From positions 1-18,076 of the forward strand of contig JAEZHF010000091.1 in NCBI GenBank assembly GCA_023416745.1: a stretch of 18,076 bases of DNA, given 5' to 3'. Source of the DNA: Bacillota bacterium. GTDB lineage: Bacteria > Bacillota > Clostridia > Christensenellales > SZUA-584. Every line of letters starts with the position of its first letter. The stretch's first letter is position 1. Positions 6,582-12,191 of this stretch are shown in pieces. The position numbers and the translations under genes are program-made. The notes under the pieces are model-generated. The model saw only the letters and a list, made by a program, of their open reading frames with translations. It searched no databases and was not told the DNA's origin.

Positions 6582-7238
6582 ATGGACGAAGAGGGGCGGA
6601 CGCCTGGCGATTCCGCCAGTATTCCTTTTGAAAGGGCAAAGGCAATGGAAGAAAAAAGGATCATCGAGGCGGCGAATCAGTACCGCGAGCTTGCGAAGAT
6701 GCTGACGGAAACCTCCGAAGAGGCGAGGCTCGACGGCGAAGATGCTGGCTATGTACGCGACGCACTGCTGCGGCTGTTTTATGTGATCAGGCTGGAAGAT
6801 AAGATGGAAAAATGCCAGGAGCTGCTGACAGAGGAATCCGGTGAGGAGACCGTGGAGGCCGTCATAGAAGCGGCGCAGGCCGTTCAGGAAGCTTCGGACA
6901 GGTTATTCGGATATGTTGAGGACTATAGCGCTTCTGACAGGGGATTTGAGCAAAAAATCGAAAAACTGACGCTGGGCTCGCCGGAAGAAGGGCTGGATGA
7001 TCTGCTCTGCAAGCTGTACAAATGCGAAGGCATCATCAGGCTGGCTTACCGCTGCGCCAAGCGGTATCCCATGTATGGTTTGCAGGGCAGCATGTTCGGC
7101 GGCGCGGCGGACACAGAGCCCATCACGGATACGGAAGGATTCATATCAGGCGATATGGATGTGGACGTGTTGGCTCTGCTGGAAGCGCGGGATAATCTAA
7201 TTGCCGCCATTGAGCCAATAGCCGGAGAAATGCAGTGA
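6582..7238 (+). CDS. Unrecognised acidic helical protein
   Basis: A 218-residue protein I do not recognise. It is acidic and, judging by spacing of hydrophobic residues, mostly helical: residues about 20-75 (starting near ERAKAMEEKRIIEAANQYRE) and 85-130 look like long amphipathic or coiled-coil helices. The C-terminal third carries a Cys/Tyr-containing stretch (CKLYKCEGIIRLAYRCAKRYP) and a Gly/Asp-rich segment. No signal peptide, membrane helix or enzyme motif is visible. The ATG at 6582 is chosen over an upstream TTG at 6531 because AAAGGA lies 9 bases before it, whereas the TTG has only a poor site. The HAD phosphatase gene starts 32 bases after its stop with its own ribosome-binding site, so the two are probably cotranscribed. 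Confidence 0.75.
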   Translation: MDEEGRTPGDSASIPFERAKAMEEKRIIEAANQYRELAKMLTETSEEARLDGEDAGYVRDALLRLFYVIRLEDKMEKCQELLTEESGEETVEAVIEAAQAVQEASDRLFGYVEDYSASDRGFEQKIEKLTLGSPEEGLDDLLCKLYKCEGIIRLAYRCAKRYPMYGLQGSMFGGAADTEPITDTEGFISGDMDVDVLALLEARDNLIAAIEPIAGEMQ

Positions 7239-7270
7239 TACTGAAAACATATCAACAGGAGAGATGCTAT

Positions 7271-7942
7271 GTGAGGCTGGCTGTATTTGACTTTGACGGT
7301 ACGTTGTTCCCCCAGGACACACTGCCCTTTCTGCTGCGCCAGTGGCATGCGCAGGGGCGTTCGTTCAAAAAGCTGCTGAAGGCATACGCCTCGGTGGGCA
7401 TGCTGTATGTGCGCTACAAGCTGGGAGCGCGCGGGCTGTCGCGTGAGATGATGCGGCGCACGGCGCTGCAGCGCGTGACGCGCATATTCGACGGCATGAG
7501 CGAAGCGGAGGTATCGGCGTTTTTTAGACACAATGCGGAGCTGATTGTGCCGCTGCTGCGTAAATCGGTACTGGATGAACTGAGGAAAGCAAAGAAAGAA
7601 GGTTTCCACACGGTGCTGCTCTCAGGCGGATATGAGACACTGATGGAGCATGTGGGCGAAATGATCGGCATCGATTCCGTAATTGCCACGGCGATTTACT
7701 ACAAGGGAGGCATGGCGGATACACACCGGGAACTGGATATCGTGTGTGGCGACGGCAAGGCCGACCGCCTGGTTGCCGCCTTTGAAGGAAATGAGGTGGA
7801 CTGGAACGGCAGCATTGCCTACGCAGACAGCTATTCCGACCTGCCGATACTGCGCATGGTGGGGCAGCCGGTGGCTGTGTGCCCGGACAGGGATCTGGCC
7901 GCCATGCTGCCACAGCTGGGCTGGCCCGTGATGGAGCAATAG
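7271..7942 (+). CDS. HAD-superfamily subfamily IB phosphatase
   Basis: A 223-residue cytosolic hydrolase with the four HAD motifs: I, FDFDGT with nucleophile D7 and D9; II, LLSGG (Ser in place); a Lys in GDGKADR; and III/IV, ADSYSDLP. The pattern and the helical cap between motifs I and II fit subfamily IB, the SerB-like group that dephosphorylates phosphoserine or other small phosphomonoesters. The specific substrate is not evident. The start is GTG at 7271, supported by AGGAGA 9 bases upstream; a GTG at 7235 overlapping the previous gene has no such site. The stop lies only 2 bases from the stop of the convergent metallo-hydrolase gene, with no terminator hairpin in between. Confidence 0.9.
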   Translation: MRLAVFDFDGTLFPQDTLPFLLRQWHAQGRSFKKLLKAYASVGMLYVRYKLGARGLSREMMRRTALQRVTRIFDGMSEAEVSAFFRHNAELIVPLLRKSVLDELRKAKKEGFHTVLLSGGYETLMEHVGEMIGIDSVIATAIYYKGGMADTHRELDIVCGDGKADRLVAAFEGNEVDWNGSIAYADSYSDLPILRMVGQPVAVCPDRDLAAMLPQLGWPVMEQ

Positions 7943-7944
7943 CA

Positions 7945-8565
7945 TCAGCGCAGGTTCAGTTGATTGCCGCGCTTCACCGGCCGGCCGTGTGCGGGACACA
8001 CCCATGTAAACGGGTAGGCGGCAACCGCCTCAACGGATGCAAGCATCTTCTGATAATCCCAGTCCCAGGGAGCGGGGTATGGCACCAGCGCTCTTTTTTT
8101 GTTCTCCAGCAGATCGCCCGCAAACAGCACATCCTTATACAGGAAGCATACATGCCCCGGCGTATGGCCCGGCGTCGGTATCACGCGGATACCATTGATT
8201 TCGGCAATAGCTTCAAACGGCTGCAGGCTTTGCGGCACAGGCACGCGCATCAGCCTGCCGATATATTTTTTGAAGCTGTGGCGCGGCTGCTTGCCTGTAA
8301 TGAACGGGATATCATCGGCAGAGGCGTGAACCGCCGCGCCCGTTTCGGCTTGCCAACGCGCCGCATTGCCGATGTGGTCCACATCGTGGTGCGTCAGCAG
8401 TATGTGTTTGATATGCATGAACCCCAACGATTCCAGCTCGCGCCGCATCCCCTTGCCCTCGAAGCTCAGACCGGTGTCGATCAGCACTGGCTCGGGCGTC
8501 AGTACCAGATAAACATGGCTGTGGCGCGACGCATCCAGCATGTAAACGTCTTCTGTTATTTTCAT
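7945..8565 (-). CDS. Metallo-beta-lactamase-fold hydrolase
   Basis: A 206-residue MBL-fold hydrolase with the zinc-site motifs in order: THHDVDH (58-64, the HxDxDH variant common in this superfamily), PTPGHTPGH, LFAGD and CPAHG near the C-terminus. The layout resembles glyoxalase II-like and lactonase-like enzymes that hydrolyse thioesters or lactones; the substrate is unknown. The ATG at 8565 has GAGGT 8 bases upstream, and this site overlaps the stop codon of padR (5 bases apart), so the two genes are probably translationally coupled. It is therefore a likely target of PadR regulation. Confidence 0.92.
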   Translation of the reverse strand: MKITEDVYMLDASRHSHVYLVLTPEPVLIDTGLSFEGKGMRRELESLGFMHIKHILLTHHDVDHIGNAARWQAETGAAVHASADDIPFITGKQPRHSFKKYIGRLMRVPVPQSLQPFEAIAEINGIRVIPTPGHTPGHVCFLYKDVLFAGDLLENKKRALVPYPAPWDWDYQKMLASVEAVAAYPFTWVCPAHGRPVKRGNQLNLR

Positions 8566-8570
8566 TGCAT

Positions 8571-9140
8571 CTACCTCGCTTCAGAGAATTTATAAATATT
8601 TAATTCATCGATGCACTCGTTAGCCCAGACGATAGTGGTATTCAGGTTCATTTCTGCGCGGCGCAGTATGAAGCGCCAGAATATTTCCTCTCCGCCGTAC
8701 AGCGAAAGCTTCTGAGCGTATTCTCCTGCCATGCTTGTAAACTGCCGGATAACGGCCAACTTGCGCTGTTTTTCCGCTATCAGCCGTTCGAACTGGCGGA
8801 GCACCTCCTCCTTGCCGATGCTGGAACCAAAGAACAGCCGCAGCGAAAACTCATCCCGCTTTTCCTTGGACAGCTTTTCGGGGAAATGCGCGATCCACTG
8901 GGAGAAGGCGGTTCGACCCGCTTCGGTGATGCTGTAAACGCGTTTGTCCGGCCGGTCTGCCTGCGGCAGTATCTGAGACGTGACGAAGCCTTTCTGTTGC
9001 AGCGTGTTCAGCTCGCGGTATATCTGGCTGATGCTCGCGTGCCAGAAGTTGCGTATCGAATCATCGAACATTTTTTTTAAGTCGTAACCTGTCTGATCGT
9101 GGTAGCTCAGCAGCCCGAGCAGTGCGTATTGCAGTGTCAT
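8571..9140 (-). CDS. PadR-family transcriptional regulator
   Basis: A 189-residue repressor with an N-terminal winged helix typical of PadR (MTLQYALLGLLSYHDQTGYDLKK, then FWHASISQIYREL, the recognition helix, and the RPDKRVYSITEAGR wing) and a longer C-terminal helical dimerisation domain of the PadR-s2/AphA type (about 90-175). Such proteins usually bind their own promoter and release it on binding small phenolic or antimicrobial ligands; the ligand here is unknown. The ATG at 9140 is preferred over an upstream in-frame ATG (9245): GGAGGG lies 5 bases before it, PadR homology starts exactly here, and the longer version would run through the promoter. It forms an operon with the MBL hydrolase. 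Confidence 0.94.
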   Translation of the reverse strand: MTLQYALLGLLSYHDQTGYDLKKMFDDSIRNFWHASISQIYRELNTLQQKGFVTSQILPQADRPDKRVYSITEAGRTAFSQWIAHFPEKLSKEKRDEFSLRLFFGSSIGKEEVLRQFERLIAEKQRKLAVIRQFTSMAGEYAQKLSLYGGEEIFWRFILRRAEMNLNTTIVWANECIDELNIYKFSEAR

Positions 9141-9159
9141 TTTGACCCTCCTATATAAA

Positions 9160-9197
9160 ACAAGTAGAATAATATAACACAAGTAGAATAGTGTCAA
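9160..9197 (-). promoter_or_regulatory. padR promoter with tandem operator repeats
   Basis: Minus-strand TTGACA (9197-9192), a 17-base spacer and TATTAT (9174-9169) form a near-consensus sigma-A promoter. A 12-base direct repeat, TATTCTACTTGT, occurs at 9190-9179 (within the spacer) and again at 9171-9160 (overlapping the -10 end), 19 bases apart. Its position inside the promoter fits an autorepression site for PadR. Confidence 0.8.
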
Positions 9198-9206
9198 TAG
9201 GGAAAT

Positions 9207-9235
9207 AAAAAAGCGGCCATGGCAGACCGCCTTTT
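9207..9235 (-). terminator. Terminator of sleL
   Basis: On the minus strand AAAAAG-GCGGTC (stem 9230-9225) pairs with GGCCGC (9218-9213), followed by TTTTTT (9212-9207) and another TTT. It lies 9 bases past the sleL stop and directly before the padR promoter, insulating the two units. Confidence 0.85.
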
Positions 9236-9244
9236 TCAACTGCA

Positions 9245-10540
9245 CTATGACTCGGGTATCACCTTGACGATACTGTACATGCTGGAGAGCACCACCCAGT
9301 TCTGCGGGAAAGACAGTCCCAGCAGCCAGTAACTGATGCCGCGCAGGTCGTACTCGTTGACCAGCAGCAGTTTGGCGCGTACGCTGCGCGCGTCTTCAAA
9401 CCAAACCTCGTGCTGCACACCGTTGTTATCGTAGTACTTGAACGTGGGTGCCTGCGTCTGCTCGTTGTATTGGATTGCCACGCCTTTTTCCGCTGCCAGC
9501 TTAATGGCCTGCTGCGGGTCGATACGCCGTGCCCAGCGCCCTCCGGGCATATAGGGCAGCGTCCAGTCGTAGCCGTACAGCGGCATGCCCATCACGATCT
9601 TGCGGCTGGGCATCACGGATGCGGCATAACGGATCACACTTTCCACCTGATCGACGGGCGCGACGGCATACGGCGGTCCGCCTGACCAGCCCCATTCATA
9701 CGTCATGATGATCACGAAGTCAACAATTTCGCCGTGCGCTTTATAATCGTGCGCGCCGTGCCACGAGCCCGTCTGTACGTCCGAATCCTTGGGTGCGAGC
9801 GCGGTGGACACAACGTAGTTTTGCTCATGCAGCGCGGCGGTAATGCGTCGCAGAAAGTCGTTGTAAAGCTGGCGGTTCTCAGGTGAGATGCGCTCAAAGT
9901 CAATGTTGATGCCATAATAACCCTTGGTATTCATCGTGCTGAGCACATTGGCGATCAGCTTATCTTGAAGCGATGTGTCCTTAAGTATGCTGTCTACGAG
10001 GGCCGTGTCGAAGTTGCCGTTTGAGAAGTTGGTAATGACGAGCAGCGCAGCGATGCGGAATTCCCGGGCGGTGCGCAGCATGGTGTCGTCGTTGATCGGC
10101 TTTAAGCTGCCGTCTGCCAATACCTGATAACTGAATGGTGAGAGGTATGTGAGATATTCACCGACATCACGAACGGTCTGCGCTTCCTTCTCGGGTGTGG
10201 AAGGTTCAATGTAGCCGTTGACCTCAATGTACCCGTAGTTGCGGGCGCGCACAGGGATGCGCAGTGTGACACCCGGTGCCACCGCATCCGGATTGGTAAT
10301 TCCGTTGAGCGCAACAATGTCGCTCACGGTTGTGCCGTATCGGCGTGCGATGGTCCACAGCGTATCTCCGGGCCGGACGGTATGTACTGTTTCACCGGTG
10401 GGTATCACCAGCGACTGCCCCACAACCAGATACGGGATATCGGACAACTCATTGGCTTCGTATATATCGCCGGCGTCCACGCCGAACCTCTGAGCGATGC
10501 TGTACAGTGAATCGCCCGGCTGTACGACATATATATCCAA
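9245..10540 (-). CDS. sleL: LysM-GH18 spore cortex glycosidase (SleL/YaaH-like)
   Basis: A 431-residue protein with two LysM peptidoglycan-binding repeats (3-47 and 52-97, each with VxPGD-L-IA-R-G) and a GH18 domain (about 104-431) ending in a typical YaaH/SleL C-terminus. In spore formers this is the N-acetylglucosaminidase that trims cortex fragments with muramic-delta-lactam during germination. The active-site motif reads YGINIDFE with D214 and E216; the first Asp of the usual DGxxxDxE is a Tyr here. No signal peptide, as in SleL, which is deposited by the mother cell. The start is set at TTG 10540: AAGGAAGTGA, one mismatch from the ideal ribosome-binding site, lies 5 bases before it, whereas the GTG at 10549 sits inside that site. 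It diverges from cwlJ. Confidence 0.9.
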   Translation of the reverse strand: MDIYVVQPGDSLYSIAQRFGVDAGDIYEANELSDIPYLVVGQSLVIPTGETVHTVRPGDTLWTIARRYGTTVSDIVALNGITNPDAVAPGVTLRIPVRARNYGYIEVNGYIEPSTPEKEAQTVRDVGEYLTYLSPFSYQVLADGSLKPINDDTMLRTAREFRIAALLVITNFSNGNFDTALVDSILKDTSLQDKLIANVLSTMNTKGYYGINIDFERISPENRQLYNDFLRRITAALHEQNYVVSTALAPKDSDVQTGSWHGAHDYKAHGEIVDFVIIMTYEWGWSGGPPYAVAPVDQVESVIRYAASVMPSRKIVMGMPLYGYDWTLPYMPGGRWARRIDPQQAIKLAAEKGVAIQYNEQTQAPTFKYYDNNGVQHEVWFEDARSVRAKLLLVNEYDLRGISYWLLGLSFPQNWVVLSSMYSIVKVIPES

Positions 10541-10585
10541 AAAACTCACTTCCTTTATTTTTTATTCAGCGGTTTTCCGCTTGTA

Positions 10586-10613
10586 TATTATATGGAAAGC
10601 AGCAAGGCGGTGT
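10586..10613 (-). promoter_or_regulatory. Probable sigma-K-type promoter of sleL
   Basis: Minus strand AC (10613-10612), 17 bases, CATATAATA (10594-10586) fits AC-N16/17-CATANNNTA. A vegetative reading (TATAAT, same place) lacks any reasonable -35 box, so a late mother-cell promoter fits better and agrees with the gene's role. Confidence 0.5.
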
Positions 10614-10749
10614 TCTTGCGTCCGGTGTTCAGGATAATTTTTGCCGCAAAAGCTTTATCACTTTTCGGGGCGTCTCAATATACTATACTATGCCGTGCCG
10701 GAAAGGCGGCGAAGCCGCAGTATAAATCTTGATATTTGGAGAGATGCCA

Positions 10750-11193
10750 ATGGAATATTCAGCGAGAGAGCTTTTTGCGCGTATGATCAAGTGCGAAGCC
10801 GGGGGTGAAGGCCTGGGCGGCATGCAGGCTGTAGCTTCCACCATTATGAACCGGGTGCATGTGTCATACGGAGAATACTTACGGACAGGACAGGGGGATC
10901 TGCGGCGTGTGATGACCCAGCCGGGGCAGTTCACCTGCTATATGAGCACAATCGGGGGCGAATTTAACCCGCAGACGGTTTGGAGCAGCCCCCCTGAGCA
11001 AATGCACTATGACGTGGCGGACTGGGCGCTTGCCGGAAACATACACCCCGGTGTTGTGGAAACACTGTGGTACATGAATCCCTTTAGTGCCAGCTGCCCA
11101 CCCTATTTTCCATACAACAGGTCGGGCGTGCAGTTCAACAGGGTCAAACAGCACTGCTATTATCAGCCCACAGCCTTGTATGCGCAAACATAA
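10750..11193 (+). CDS. cwlJ: CwlJ-like spore cortex-lytic hydrolase
   Basis: A 147-residue protein consisting of just the SleB/CwlJ catalytic domain (PF07486): ELFARMIKCEAGGEG with the probable catalytic Glu16, then GMQAVASTIMNRV, a TQPGQF-CY segment and a C-terminal FPYNRSG region. The lack of a signal peptide and of a peptidoglycan-binding domain, and the length (B. subtilis CwlJ is 142 residues), point to CwlJ rather than SleB. Its role is cleaving cortex peptidoglycan at germination. The ATG at 10750 has GGAGAG 6-7 bases upstream; a TTG at 10729 has none. The next gene, 27 bases on, encodes a GerQ-like coat protein, and GerQ is the protein that CwlJ needs to be retained in the coat. No convincing promoter was identified upstream. 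Confidence 0.9.
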   Translation: MEYSARELFARMIKCEAGGEGLGGMQAVASTIMNRVHVSYGEYLRTGQGDLRRVMTQPGQFTCYMSTIGGEFNPQTVWSSPPEQMHYDVADWALAGNIHPGVVETLWYMNPFSASCPPYFPYNRSGVQFNRVKQHCYYQPTALYAQT

Positions 11194-11220
11194 AATTTCC
11201 TTATGAAAGGGGGATACCAA

Positions 11221-11940
11221 ATGTTAGTGAACCAACCGTATAACAATACGGCGGGGCAGGCGGGCCGCATGCAAAGCGGAGGCCCGCAAAAGACCAGTCC
11301 TGTGAAGGATATGAAGATGACAGGCGAGAGCGTGATGCCCTATTCGCGCACGACGCCGAACATATCGTCAGTACCCAACATGTCGTCGATGCCCAATATG
11401 ACAACGTCGCCAATGACAGGCGTGTCGCCAATGACAGGCGTGTCGCCGATGTCGAACACGGGCGTGTCGCCGATGTCGAACACGGGTGTGTCGCCGATGT
11501 CGAACACAGGTGTATCGCCGATGTCGAACACGGGCGTGTCGCCGATGATGGGCGCAAGCGCATCGCCGATGTCCAAGACTGGCGTATCGCCGATGATGGG
11601 CGCAGGCGCATCACCAGCAGCCAAGCACGGCGGTACCATGACGGGACTGGCCGGAGTGTCTTCGCCGGGTATGCCTGCGAGGCCGACTGTCACGTCGCCG
11701 GCTGCGCTGGAGACACCGACCACAGTCGAGAGTCCATATTACACCGCCGGTTTCTTAAGAAATTTCCTTGGTAAGAATATGCGCGTTGAATTCCTCATCG
11801 GCACGACGGGACCGTTGGTGGACAGAATCGGCGTGCTGGTGGAGGTAGGTGCCAGCTACATCGTGCTAAGGCCGTACCTGACGGACGATTTGCTGATGTG
11901 CGATCTGTATTCGATCAAGTTTGTGACGATTTATGGATAA
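11221..11940 (+). CDS. gerQ: GerQ-like spore coat protein with repetitive N-terminus
   Basis: A 239-residue two-part protein. Residues 1-170 are low complexity, rich in Ser, Pro, Met, Thr and Gly, with seven GVSPM cores including four exact GVSPMSNT units (73-104). Residues 171-239 form a compact domain (YYTAGFLRNFLGKNMRVEF ... GASYIVLRPYLTDD ... YSIKFVTIYG) that matches the layout of the GerQ C-terminus, where a short helix leads into a beta-barrel-like stretch ending in a YITF-type strand. GerQ is a coat protein required for CwlJ function and is crosslinked by transglutaminase; K24, K29 and K32 are the only N-terminal lysines before the repeats. AAAGGGGG precedes the ATG at 11221 by 7 bases; an upstream ATG at 11203 overlaps that site. 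A terminator follows. The assignment rests on the domain pattern plus its partner gene. Confidence 0.8.
   Translation: MLVNQPYNNTAGQAGRMQSGGPQKTSPVKDMKMTGESVMPYSRTTPNISSVPNMSSMPNMTTSPMTGVSPMTGVSPMSNTGVSPMSNTGVSPMSNTGVSPMSNTGVSPMMGASASPMSKTGVSPMMGAGASPAAKHGGTMTGLAGVSSPGMPARPTVTSPAALETPTTVESPYYTAGFLRNFLGKNMRVEFLIGTTGPLVDRIGVLVEVGASYIVLRPYLTDDLLMCDLYSIKFVTIYG
11437..11532 (+). repeat. 24-base tandem repeat in the gerQ-like gene
   Basis: Four head-to-tail 24-base units encode GVSPMSNT, beginning at 11437, 11461, 11485 and 11509, differing from each other at only a few third positions. They are flanked by 15-base (GVSPMT) units on the left and two 48-base (GVSPMMGAxASP) units on the right, suggesting expansion by slippage or recombination. 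Confidence 0.95.
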
Positions 11941-11964
11941 GTGACCGGCCGCAAACCAGAACAT

Positions 11965-12005
11965 AAAAAGGGCGCAGCCTTTTGTGGCTCGCGCCTTTTG
12001 TGTTT
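11965..12005 (+). terminator. Terminator of cwlJ-gerQ
   Basis: AAAAAG-GGCGC-AGCC and GGCT-C-GCGCC-TTTT pair (11965-11999) with a short loop and one bulge, followed by TTTTGTGTTTT. It begins about 25 bases after the gerQ-like stop. Confidence 0.85.
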
Positions 12006-12071
12006 TGCTCAAACCTTTTGCCACTTATTCATAATGCAACATATTTCTGTATGCATTTCAAAGAAGTTCAA

Positions 12072-12171
12072 TATATTGATATAGTGTTGTATTGCATACA
12101 CTAAATATTGTGGTATCATATTGACAATGGTTGAAAAGAGAAATATAATGACTACACACTAAATGCAAATA
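12072..12171 (+). promoter_or_regulatory. NrdR-box-like sites around the nrdD promoter
   Basis: ACACTAAATATTGTGG (12098-12113) agrees with the 16-base NrdR palindrome (acaCwAtATaTwGtgt) at all but two positions and lies 7 bases upstream of the -35 box. Half-matching copies occur at 12072-12087 (right half ATATAGTGT) and 12156-12171 (left half ACACTAAAT, over the transcription start). NrdR represses ribonucleotide reductase genes in this way. The spacing (26 and 58 bases between starts) is not the usual 31-32. Confidence 0.65.
12121..12149 (+). promoter_or_regulatory. Consensus sigma-A promoter of nrdD
   Basis: TTGACA (12121-12126), a 17-base spacer and TATAAT (12144-12149): perfect in both boxes and spacing. 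Transcription should start near 12157, giving a leader of about 35 bases. Confidence 0.93.
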
Positions 12172-12191
12172 ATTATGAAGAGGATGCTCCT

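Noticed and set aside
9141..9245. Longer N-terminus for PadR with a hydrophobic stretch (start at 9245)
   Set aside because: It would be encoded by the promoter, operator repeats and sleL terminator; the ATG at 9140 has an excellent ribosome-binding site and begins the family domain.
11405..11620. Short tandem units suggestive of a CRISPR array
   Set aside because: The units are contiguous with no unique spacers, in frame with a protein and translate as GVSPMSNT repeats.
11340..11723. Leftward repetitive frame (GDTPVFDI repeats) opposite the gerQ-like gene
   Set aside because: It is the mirror of the coding repeat; the plus-strand frame has the ribosome-binding site, the GerQ-like domain and the terminator.
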